From: Pseudomonadota bacterium
GTDB taxonomy: Bacteria > Pseudomonadota > Alphaproteobacteria > Acetobacterales > Acetobacteraceae
Direction of reading: 5' to 3'
NCBI GenBank assembly: GCA_021829055.1
Contig: JAJZCS010000156.1
Span: forward strand, 1 to 5,475
Length of the DNA stretch: 5,475 nt
Shown here one piece after another: positions 1-5,438 of this stretch (within the stretch, counting starts at the first letter, position 1; each line of letters begins with the position of its first letter). Position numbers and translations under genes: made by a program. The notes beneath the pieces are model-generated. The model saw nothing but the letters and a program-made list of their open reading frames with translations, had not been told where the DNA came from and ran no database searches.

Positions 1-113
1 ACAGCTACGACGCCATGCTCGAAGCCTGCAAACAGGCTTGGCTGTTCCTCGTCAACGATCCACCCCGCATCGCTTCAATCGGAACAAGAACCTGGGCGTG
101 TGTCAAAAGCTAA
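1..113 (+). CDS. IS630-family transposase, C-terminal end (partial, runs off the left edge)
   Basis: Reading from base 3 gives about 36 residues that begin SYDAMLEACKQAW and end WACVKS, followed by a TAA stop at 111-113. Seen: a helix starting SYDAM, an AWLFL stretch, an aspartate-proline pair, then RIASIGTRTWA. This order is the usual C-terminal tail of IS630/Tc1-mariner-superfamily DDE transposases, which commonly finish with an RIASI..R.WA segment. The catalytic D, D and D/E residues would lie in the missing upstream part, so nothing can be said about activity. The stop is only about 14 bases from the probable end of the element, which is normal for IS630 elements. The assignment rests on a short tail, so family confidence is moderate to good and the subtype is unknown. 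Confidence 0.72.
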   Translation, partial: SYDAMLEACKQAWLFLVNDPPRIASIGTRTWACVKS

Positions 114-127
114 GTCAGATGGTATTA
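1..127 (+). mobile_element. Right end of an IS630-family element
   Basis: The transposase stop at 111-113 is followed by GTCAGATGGTATTA (114-127). IS630-family elements insert at TA and duplicate it. The TA at 126-127 is therefore the most likely element boundary, with host sequence resuming at about 128. The inverted-repeat partner lies outside the window, so the exact end is inferred. Confidence 0.5.
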
Positions 128-185
128 TGAGGTTAGCGGCTGGAAACGCCCGCCCCTTCCGGATGGTGGTGCGTGGTGGTCAGGG

Positions 186-630
186 ATGTCCATGGAAGAA
201 CGCCGAAACGTTGCAATGTTGCGTGCCCAATCCGCCGAAGATGATCTGGCCGACGCAGTGGGTAGGCACGAGGCGGTTGTCGCACGACTGCACGACACCG
301 AAGCAGAAAAGCATACCATCGAAGCACGACTTCATACCGCCGAATCCCGTGTTGCAGAACTGACGGCGGAAAATCAGCGCCAAAGCGAAAGCTTCAACGT
401 CGCCTACAATCTGGCAGGTTGGTTCGCGCGGAAACGGATACTGGTGGGCTTGCTTCGTCGCTCCATGCCAAGGCGGATCGCTGCCGTACAAGCGTACGCT
501 GCTGCATGTGGCAATAATTCCTTGTACATACTTCCAGTCGTCTCTGAGCTATGCAGCAACCGAATGCTGATCGGCCTACTACGGCGACCAAACCACCTCG
601 CGCAGGCAGTAATAACCTGCCTACTGCTAA
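186..630 (+). pseudogene. Truncated coiled-coil protein of unknown function with a repeated R-x-L-x-GLLRR motif
   Basis: This is an open frame from ATG 186 (an in-frame ATG at 192 is an alternative). It is cut near 627-650 by an IS701 remnant, and the frame then runs on to a stop at 687-689 inside IS-derived sequence. Residues about 3-70 are rich in E, A, R and L with a heptad-like pattern, suggesting a coiled coil. After about residue 75 the character changes to short hydrophobic and basic segments. The motif R-[IM]-L-[VI]-GLLRR occurs twice, at residues 84-92 and 126-134, 42 residues apart. Each copy is followed after a few residues by an AV-containing hydrophobic stretch, and the second copy is cut short. 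The DNA of the two copies differs at many wobble positions while the peptide is kept, which argues that this frame is really translated. No start-deciding ribosome site is visible, and the frame is open leftwards to the IS630 stop, so the true N-terminus may have been lost to the IS630 insertion. No family is recognised. Proximity to polysaccharide genes is the only functional hint. Confidence 0.5.
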
Positions 631-652
631 GGTCATCACGCGGGGCGATGAC

Positions 653-1621
653 GATCGATGTTCCGGCAGGACACCAGGTGGTGAAGTAGGCAAGATCTCC
701 GTCGGCAATATTGCGCCGGATCAGCAGGCCACGGGTCCACAGGCCATGCTTCTCATCGTTGAACTCCTCAGCTTCAAGGTTGGCAAGTTCGAGATAGCAC
801 CAGTCATGCAGCCGCGGTCCTTTGGTTCCAGCACCTGCCGGCAGGCGCTGCCAATCGGATGCTGGCAGCGCCTTGGCGATCTCTTCGGCGGAGCCGCCGA
901 GCGGCCGCTCCCGGTTCCATGACCCAAACCCATGCGTTGAGCTCACGCCAAGCACGTAACCTTTGCCAGCCCGGCGCAACGCGGTCTCAATGTTACCGAC
1001 GCCATAGACCGTATCGGCGGCGACCCAGGCAAACGGCACGTGCGCCGCAATTGCGCGTTCAATCATTTTCGTCGCGAGTTGTGGCTTGGTCGAAAACCCA
1101 ATCTCGTCCGGTACGTTCGTCGCCTGCAGACGAGCCGGATTGTCTGCCCAGGCTTTCGGAAGATACAAGGCCCGATCAACAAAAGCATGGCCATGCCGCG
1201 ATACATAGGAGGCCAATACACCGATCTGACAGTTCGTGATCTTGCCCGCCGAGCCGGTATATTGCCGCGCCACGCCACACGATGCCTGGCCCTGCTTGAG
1301 AAAGCCGGTTTCATCAATCACAAGCACCGCATCCTGGTCAGCCAGATGCTCAATGACATAGTCAAGCACCATATCGCGCAATTCATCAGCATCCCAGCGG
1401 TCGCGTCCCAAAAGGGCTTGCTGCCGCCAAGGGCCAGGATCGCCCGCCACCTCGGCACGCATCCAGCCCGTCTTGCGCCGCTCATCGCCAAGCAAGCCAT
1501 CCAGAAACAATCCAGCGTTCACCGCCGCTCGCTCCTGTGCAAACAACCCGCGCATCCGCCGCTTTACGTCCCGCAACGTCAACGCCCATAATTCCAGCGT
1601 CGTCTCAATCGATACAACCAT
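653..1621 (-). pseudogene. IS701-family transposase, C-terminally truncated
   Basis: The protein starts MVVSIETTLELWALTLRDVK and reads through long stretches typical of IS701 DDE transposases: VLVIDETGFLKQG, GVARQYTGSAGKITNCQ, SRHGHAFVDRALYLP, AADTVYG, RLHDWCYLEL and TRGLLIRRNIADG. I choose ATG 1621 over the upstream in-frame ATG at 1642. It matches the usual family N-terminus and has GGAGG at 1631-1635, 9 bases upstream. Counted from ATG 1642, the first catalytic Asp is D110 (VIDETG) and the second is D210 (AADTVYG). Family similarity ends at WCPAGTSI (codon at 653-655). The usual continuation, with the catalytic glutamate in a GHRW-type segment, is absent, and the frame runs on through unrelated sequence to 404. 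The product should be catalytically dead. Confidence 0.88.
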
Positions 1622-1630
1622 CAGCCATGA

Positions 1631-1658
1631 CCTCCGAATCATGGTGAACCATTGATTC
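1631..1658 (-). promoter_or_regulatory. Stem-loop abutting the transposase ribosome binding site
   Basis: GAATCATGG (1636-1644) pairs with CCA plus TGATTC (1649-1651, 1653-1658), with a TGAA loop and one bulged T at 1652. That is nine paired bases. In the minus-strand transcript the stem ends directly before GGAGG (1635-1631), the Shine-Dalgarno site for ATG 1621, and it contains the upstream ATG at 1642. Hairpins next to a transposase ribosome site are known in several IS families, where they reduce translation from read-through transcripts. That role here is inferred. Confidence 0.45.
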
Positions 1659-1660
1659 AG

Positions 1661-1680
1661 AGATCAAGCCGTTTCGCAAC
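1661..1680 (-). repeat. Terminal inverted-repeat end of the IS701 element
   Basis: Bases 1661-1680 end in GTTTCGCAAC and are followed by CTAA (1680-1683, sharing the C), a YTAR-type target as expected for IS701-family insertion. Host coding sequence resumes immediately afterwards, which supports this boundary. Its partner repeat has been deleted, so the repeat length cannot be measured. Confidence 0.5.
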
Positions 1681-2096
1681 TAAAAAATCACAACTGTAAT
1701 GTTAATCGCTGGACTGCAACCATATTGGGGCAATACCTTGGTCCGCACCCATCTGTGGCTTTCGGCTTTCGCCATGTACTTTACAATGTCAATACTGTTA
1801 ATCTTGCCCGATTGCTACAGACCGATAGCGCCTTCGACATCCGCCAGATTGATCCCATTGTGACGGGCAAATCAGTGAGAGGATATCTCCGCTGGATCCA
1901 GCGTGATAATGCGAATGTCTGTGGTCTTCTGACGTCAAATAAGGTTCGCGGCAATTTCAAGCCCCTGATCAATCCGGTCTTCATGAAGAAGGCAGCGCAG
2001 CAAGCCGGATTAGTGCCAATCCAGAAGTGGTCGACCCCAGACGGACAAAAAATTACTTTATGGGAATATCCTAATCCGCCGCCAAATTGCCGATAA
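1680..2096 (+). pseudogene. 3' fragment of an unrecognised gene, possibly the soluble C-terminal part of a membrane glycosyltransferase
   Basis: The open frame runs from the IS701 boundary (L-K-N-H-N-C-N-V at 1680-1703) to TAA 2094-2096, about 138 residues. It contains NRWTATILGQYLGPHPSVAF, then a run of mixed alpha/beta character (VLYNVNTVNLARLLQ, FDIRQIDPIVTGKSV, VCGLLTSN, GNFKPLINPVFM) and ends with QKITLWEYPNPPPNCR. An internal TTG at 1725 is a possible start. I prefer the reading that this is the tail of a longer gene, because plausible coding sequence extends upstream of it right up to the IS end. No transmembrane segment is visible in what remains. The cysteine, the tryptophans and the extracytoplasmic look, plus the polysaccharide locus, suggest the C-terminal domain of a GT-C (ArnT/GT39-like) enzyme, but I cannot name motifs that prove it. 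It converges on the next gene with a 4-bp gap. Confidence 0.45.
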
Positions 2097-2100
2097 ATGT

Positions 2101-2793
2101 TCATGCCGAACGTACGCCAATTCGACCAGTGTAGTCGACGCGATTTAAGAGTATTTTGACGTCACTTTCTGCAAAATACTCGTCGACGGCCCGACGAGCC
2201 CCTTGCCAATGCCCATAGTCATCGATGATAAGAACACCTCCTTTCACAAGCCGCGGAAATAGATGTAGTAACTCATGTTTGGTTGATGCATACCAATCCG
2301 TATCCAGCCGCAACAAGGCTATTGAATCAGGTATTTTCGCGGGAATTGTTTGCTCAACGGCCCCACTCACATAGAAAATTTTGTCGTCAGGGTAGCCGGT
2401 TGATGTCATGTTCTGACGGACTGTCTCTAATGGTGCGTATGCCCAAATATAGCTCTTCTCCGTGCGCGGCTCAGATGATAGTTGCGTAATTGCATCGGCC
2501 CCCTCAAAATTCACATCAATCGTATCTGGCTGTACCATCCCCTCAAATGTATCGTACAGATACAATTTTCGACTTACGTCTTTTGCCTGGAGCAAGGTGA
2601 GTGCCGCACACATCATCGACCCCCCTCGCCAAACACCACATTCAACAAAATCTCCAGCAGTCTGTGCCGTGCAGAGATACTCGACCGCTTTATAGAGCGC
2701 ATAAATCCGTTCAACAGACGTCATTGTTTGTGGCTGACACTGTCGTAGGATGGGTAAGAAGGTTGGATCTAAATCATTATAATCAGAGGACAT
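2101..2793 (-). CDS. TylF/MycF-family SAM-dependent O-methyltransferase
   Basis: The 230-residue protein is typical of the TylF (macrocin O-methyltransferase) family, whose characterised members are about 250 residues and methylate sugar hydroxyls in a metal-dependent way. Seen in order: the SAM-binding start FVECGVWRGGSM (49-60), LYDTFEGM (79-86), LRLDTDWYAST (161-171, with D164 and D166), and GGVLIIDDYGHWQGARRAVDEYF (185-207), whose paired aspartates D191-D192 are characteristic metal/catalytic residues. All key motifs are present, so it is probably functional. It starts at ATG 2793 with AAGGG at 2807-2803, 9 bases upstream. Similar genes are common in polysaccharide loci, where they O-methylate a sugar of the glycan; the substrate here is unknown. 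It is on the same strand as the export and glycosyltransferase genes but separated from them by an IS remnant, and it is noticeably more AT-rich than the IS segments. Confidence 0.92.
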   Translation of the reverse strand: MSSDYNDLDPTFLPILRQCQPQTMTSVERIYALYKAVEYLCTAQTAGDFVECGVWRGGSMMCAALTLLQAKDVSRKLYLYDTFEGMVQPDTIDVNFEGADAITQLSSEPRTEKSYIWAYAPLETVRQNMTSTGYPDDKIFYVSGAVEQTIPAKIPDSIALLRLDTDWYASTKHELLHLFPRLVKGGVLIIDDYGHWQGARRAVDEYFAESDVKILLNRVDYTGRIGVRSA

Positions 2794-2959
2794 GGCATCA
2801 TTCCCTTGTTAACGTTTAAAGCGATACGTAGACTCACAGTAGCTATGGAATCCAAGTAAAAGATGCGAATTGACGTAGGCAAATTCAGTATAATATCGTC
2901 TCCTTTTTTGCTGGCGATTCGCGAAGCGGTCGTATTAACCCACCTTATTCGCGGCATGT
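2794..2959 (-). other. Leader region between the ISAs1 remnant and the TylF-like gene
   Basis: These 166 AT-rich bases upstream of the methyltransferase hold no convincing gene. A 62-codon minus-strand frame (2957-2769) crosses the region and overlaps the start of the methyltransferase, with no family resemblance. On the minus strand TATACT lies at about 2894-2889, with no good -35 at 16-18 bp. A promoter for the methyltransferase is expected here, because the IS remnant separates it from the upstream genes, but I cannot fix one. Confidence 0.35.
2803..2807 (-). promoter_or_regulatory. Ribosome binding site of the TylF-like gene
   Basis: AAGGG on the minus strand (CCCTT at 2803-2807) lies 9 bases before ATG 2793. 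It is the only good purine-rich match near the start and supports that start codon. Confidence 0.6.
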
Positions 2960-3464
2960 CAGGGATTCGCTGGCGGGCATGGTTTAAGTCTTTGATTTCG
3001 TGCGAAAGTATGGGTGTTGATGGCAGGGGTTACGCATGAAAGCTGCCGGTGAAAACTTGCTCCATGTATCGGTTGTCCCAGGCGGCCATTTTCCGCCGCC
3101 CTTTCAGGCTGGCCTTTGCTGCTTGATGGCGGCGAACGAGATTGATCGCGATCTTTCGGAGCGGGGCGAAGTTCTGGATAGCTTTCCGATCCCGGATCCG
3201 GCAGTGATCTTCATTGAAGATGACGTCCATCACCCAGTGGAGGCTGTTCTCGATCTGCCGATGCCGGCGGATCGCTTTCGCCAGAATTTCTGGCTGGTCG
3301 GCACTGCTGGGCAGGAAGTAGCGGATGTCGGTTTCGGTCTTGCTGGACCCGTTGACGCTGCGGATGGTCTCCACGGCCAGAACGGTTTTGAGACCTGGCC
3401 AATCGCGGAGCGGTTCCAGCGCCGTGGCATCTGGGCAGACGAACACGCGGCACCGGACCCTAGT
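2960..3464 (-). mobile_element. ISAs1-family insertion sequence remnant (3' end of the element)
   Basis: This minus-strand segment holds the C-terminal transposase remnant and the distal untranslated end. The end at 2960 begins CAGGGATTCGCTGG when read inward on the plus strand. ISAs1-family terminal repeats characteristically start CAGGG, so 2960 is a good candidate terminus. The other end and about two thirds of the transposase are missing. Similarity is lost near 3447-3464, just before the 3' end of the neighbouring glycosyltransferase gene. The flanking target duplication cannot be verified because one end is gone. Confidence 0.7.
3030..3464 (-). pseudogene. ISAs1-family transposase, N-terminally truncated
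   Basis: About 140 residues survive, from an in-frame TAG at 3467-3465 down to TAA 3032-3030; a GTG at 3446 is the first possible start. Seen (numbered from that GTG): VCPDATALEPLRDWPGL (3-19), VLAVETIRSVNG, IRYFLPSSAD (41-50), AIRRHRQIENSLHWVMDVIF (58-77), NEDHCRIRD, LRKIAINLVRR (96-106) and a final WDNRYMEQVF. The R-H-R-Q-I-E-N-S-L-H-W-V-M-D block is the hallmark C-terminal motif of ISAs1 (H-repeat-related) transposases, and E66 is the likely last residue of the DDE triad. The first two aspartates and the whole N-terminal region (family length about 350-380 residues) are missing, so the gene is dead. Confidence 0.88.
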
Positions 3465-3508
3465 CTACGCCCACCCACGCACAGGTCTCCTAAACACGTG
3501 CCATCTCA

Positions 3509-4480
3509 CTATTTTGGCACCTCCCAACCCTTCGTCGTTTCAGCGTTTGGATAGGTTTTGGCGCTCCCCACCATAAGAAACATGCCACGCAGAAACAGAT
3601 CCTCAACGAAATGTTGTCGGTACAATCCGGAAGCTGACAGCCGCTGTATTCTTGTGAGCCTTGGCAGCTCTCGTAGTGACTGCAACAAGCTGAGGGACTC
3701 GCGAGCTTCCGGAGAAAGCAAAGGATGTATTAAATTGAGCGCATCGAGATGAGCCTGAAAAATCGCAACGAATTGCTCCGGGCCGCGTTTAAAGGCCGAT
3801 ATCGTACGTCGGATCAAAGAAGCGTTAGCGCCAACCGCGTTGTTTTTATGTTGCCGATATAGAATCACGGGACGATTATCGGCTCGCATCGCTCCGCCAG
3901 CTCCACTCACAAGTATATACGTCCACCAATCGTGCATGGATCCTTGGGGGGGAGGGGGCGCGGCGACAATCAGCTTGCGCGCCGCAGCATTCATCATGAC
4001 CGTACATCCCGCTGCAATGTTCTGTGCCAGCGCATTGCAAAACCCGGGCGGACGCCGAAAAGCCGGGGACAAGCTGATCGGACGTAACCTCGGGTCAACG
4101 AGGTGTTGGCGTCCAAAGTAGAGCGCTGGCCTATCCAAAGGCTGCGACGATAGCCACTGCCAAGCCCGCGACAATTTATCCGGTAACCAGACGTCGTCCT
4201 GATCACAGAAGGCAAATGCATCCGCATCGTCATTGGCCGCTTCCAAAAGTCGAAGGAAGCTAATCGCCGGTCCAAGCCGGGTCTGGTCATCAATGACTCG
4301 TCGGGCGCCTTTAAAATCACTCAATATTTCAACGCTGCGGTCAGATGAACCATCATCACGCCATAACAAAGTCCAGTCTGGGCAATTCCTTTGTGCTGCA
4401 AGACTTTCTAGTTGTTCCGGCAAAAACTGCTCTCCGTTGTACACGGACATCAAGATATTAATTTGCCCTAAGTTTTTCAT
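3509..4480 (-). CDS. GT2 family glycosyltransferase, rhamnosyltransferase-like
   Basis: The 323-residue cytoplasmic enzyme would transfer a sugar from a nucleotide-sugar donor to a lipid-linked glycan acceptor. Numbered from ATG 4480: INILMSVYNGEQFLPEQLESL (7-26) is the classic GT-A nucleotide-binding start, RDDGSSD (41-47) follows, and FCDQDDVWLPDKL (91-103) carries the D-x-D-D metal/nucleotide motif. HDWW (183-186) supplies the probable catalytic-base aspartate, and ILYRQHKNNAVG (206-217) is the motif seen in rhamnosyltransferase-like GT2 proteins. The C-terminal 100 residues are helical with no clear membrane span. An in-frame TTG at 4492 would add four residues; ATG is preferred, though neither start has a strong ribosome site. 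The gene ends about 45 bases from the ISAs1 remnant, with the 3' end apparently intact. The exact sugar cannot be told from sequence. Confidence 0.9.
   Translation of the reverse strand: MKNLGQINILMSVYNGEQFLPEQLESLAAQRNCPDWTLLWRDDGSSDRSVEILSDFKGARRVIDDQTRLGPAISFLRLLEAANDDADAFAFCDQDDVWLPDKLSRAWQWLSSQPLDRPALYFGRQHLVDPRLRPISLSPAFRRPPGFCNALAQNIAAGCTVMMNAAARKLIVAAPPPPQGSMHDWWTYILVSGAGGAMRADNRPVILYRQHKNNAVGANASLIRRTISAFKRGPEQFVAIFQAHLDALNLIHPLLSPEARESLSLLQSLRELPRLTRIQRLSASGLYRQHFVEDLFLRGMFLMVGSAKTYPNAETTKGWEVPK
3946..3958. repeat. Near-homopolymeric G tract (7 G, A, 5 G) inside the glycosyltransferase gene
   Basis: The plus strand reads seven G, one A and five G. On the coding strand this encodes four consecutive prolines (about residues 175-178), just before the HDWW motif. 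Slippage in such a tract would truncate the enzyme upstream of its probable catalytic base. Confidence 0.7.
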
Positions 4481-4647
4481 GAAAGTCTGCAAACAGCACG
4501 TATCTCGCCCATGACACCATCATCTGACTAAAGCAGCGCGACCCGCTTCACCGGCACGAAGCATAGATTTTCCAGTGCAGGGATAAACGATGTTGATGTC
4601 TTTATCATTAGCATCATTGGCCTGGCGTTAAATAGCTTCATCACGAT
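4481..4647 (-). other. Spacer between the ABC ATPase and glycosyltransferase genes
   Basis: This 167-base spacer is longer than expected inside a tight operon. A 37-codon minus-strand frame (4641-4528) is present but has neither a ribosome site nor family resemblance, and I do not call it. ATCATTAGC (4604-4612) is followed directly by ATCATTGGC (4613-4621), a 9-bp tandem repeat with one mismatch. No hairpin followed by a T run (terminator) is apparent, so read-through from the ATPase gene remains possible. Confidence 0.4.
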
Positions 4648-5436
4648 CTATGCCAATTTCGGCACATCGAGCCCTTTCACTAACTCCTCGAACTGGTGCG
4701 ACGGAAGATACTCCTCCAGGATAACCATGGGAGCACCGTCCTGCCTGATACGACCTTGATCAAGCCAAATCAGCCTATTACACCATTCGGCTAGGATCGC
4801 TGCAGAATGACTCGCAAGAGTCAAAACATCCGCATGGCGGACCATGGACTCGATTCTGGCCTTAGCTTTCTCCATGAAGCCTGCATCACCAGCGAGGATC
4901 CATTCGTCCATCAGCAAAATCTCCGGCCGTGTGGCCGTTGCCATGGCAAACGCAAGCCGAATTATCATACCTGACGAATAATTGCGCACCGGCAAATCAA
5001 GGAACTCTCCAAGTTCCGCGAAATCCTCGACATCCGCTTCGAGACGAGCGATATCGGCTTTCGGCATCGCGTGAAAGTAGCCTCGGAGTCTGATATTCTC
5101 GCGCCCAGTCATATCCATGTTCATGCCTTGGCCAGGATCGAGTAGCGACGTCAGCTTGCCTTCCATCGATAGAGAGCCGTTGGTCGGCTGATAAATACCG
5201 GATAACGCGCGCAGCAACGTCGTCTTGCCCGATCCGTTTGCCCCAATCAGACCTAGGCGATCGCCTGAACGGAGCGTGAAGGAAATATCACGTAGAGCCT
5301 GAACCACCGGACGACTGTTGCGGTCACGACCAAAGCGCGATGCCGATTTCGAAAGGATTGTCTTCTTGAGCGATCGATTTTCGCTATGGTACAGTGGAAA
5401 ATCAACGGAAATATTGAAGGCAGTAAGGTGCGTCAT
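4648..5436 (-). CDS. ATP-binding protein of an ABC-2 polysaccharide exporter (Wzt/KpsT/RfbE type)
   Basis: The 262-residue nucleotide-binding subunit would power export of a lipid-linked polysaccharide through a Wzm/KpsM-type permease at the inner membrane. Numbered from ATG 5436: the N-terminal strand NISVDFPLY (8-16) and a basic linker with SLKKTILS (22-29), typical of this subfamily; Walker A GANGSGKTT (65-73); LLDPGQGMNMDMTGRENI (98-115) around the Q-loop, where polysaccharide exporters carry TGRENI; the ABC signature YSSGM (153-157); Walker B ILLMDE (173-178) with catalytic E178; and the switch histidine H210 in ASHS. All ATPase elements are intact. It lacks the extra C-terminal carbohydrate-binding domain of E. 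coli O9a-type Wzt (over 400 residues), so it resembles the short KpsT/RfbE form. ATG 5436 is chosen over the upstream TTG 5448 because it lies 2 bp after the stop of the upstream permease. Confidence 0.93.
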   Translation of the reverse strand: MTHLTAFNISVDFPLYHSENRSLKKTILSKSASRFGRDRNSRPVVQALRDISFTLRSGDRLGLIGANGSGKTTLLRALSGIYQPTNGSLSMEGKLTSLLDPGQGMNMDMTGRENIRLRGYFHAMPKADIARLEADVEDFAELGEFLDLPVRNYSSGMIIRLAFAMATATRPEILLMDEWILAGDAGFMEKAKARIESMVRHADVLTLASHSAAILAEWCNRLIWLDQGRIRQDGAPMVILEEYLPSHQFEELVKGLDVPKLA

Positions 5437-5438
5437 CG

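Larger units (their letters stand above)
631..1680 (-). mobile_element. IS701-family insertion sequence, truncated at its 3' (left) side
   Basis: The element is read on the minus strand. Its outer, promoter-side end is intact: GTTTCGCAAC (1671-1680) reads outward-in as GTTGCGAAAC on the minus strand, and CTAA follows at 1680-1683. IS701-family elements duplicate a 4-bp YTAR target, and CTAA fits. The opposite end is missing. Transposase similarity stops near base 653, and no sequence matching the GTTGCGAAAC end occurs in the bases to the left of that. About 1.05 kb remains, against roughly 1.4-1.6 kb for typical members, so a few hundred bases have been lost. The exact left boundary is uncertain within about 627-655. 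Confidence 0.75.

Noticed and set aside
404..652. The last 82 codons of the minus-strand IS701 frame as real transposase C-terminus
   Set aside because: The sequence does not resemble the family C-terminus. In the opposite frame the same bases encode the repeated GLLRR motif of the plus-strand gene.
551..922. A 123-codon plus-strand frame spanning the IS701 left edge
   Set aside because: It crosses the junction between host and element and is antisense to the transposase, so it is a chance frame.
1040..1591. A 183-codon plus-strand frame inside the IS701 element
   Set aside because: It is antisense to conserved IS701 transposase motifs and has no family resemblance.
2870..2894. A plus-strand promoter with TTGACG (2870-2875) and TATAAT (2889-2894)
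   Set aside because: Both hexamers are good matches, but the spacer is only 13 bp, too short for a standard sigma-70 promoter. The alternative TAATAT gives 15 bp with a poorer match. It would point into the ISAs1 remnant, where there is no plus-strand gene.
2769..2957. A 62-codon minus-strand frame upstream of the methyltransferase
   Set aside because: It has no ribosome site and no family resemblance, and it overlaps the well-supported methyltransferase start. It probably comes from chance openness of the AT-rich leader.
3036..3554. A 172-codon plus-strand frame opposite the ISAs1 remnant and the GT2 3' end
   Set aside because: It lies antisense to the clearly recognisable ISAs1 transposase tail and crosses the IS/glycosyltransferase junction. 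Its length follows from the high-GC opposite strand.
4528..4641. A 37-codon minus-strand frame between the ATPase and glycosyltransferase genes
   Set aside because: It is too short, lacks a ribosome binding site and has no recognisable composition.
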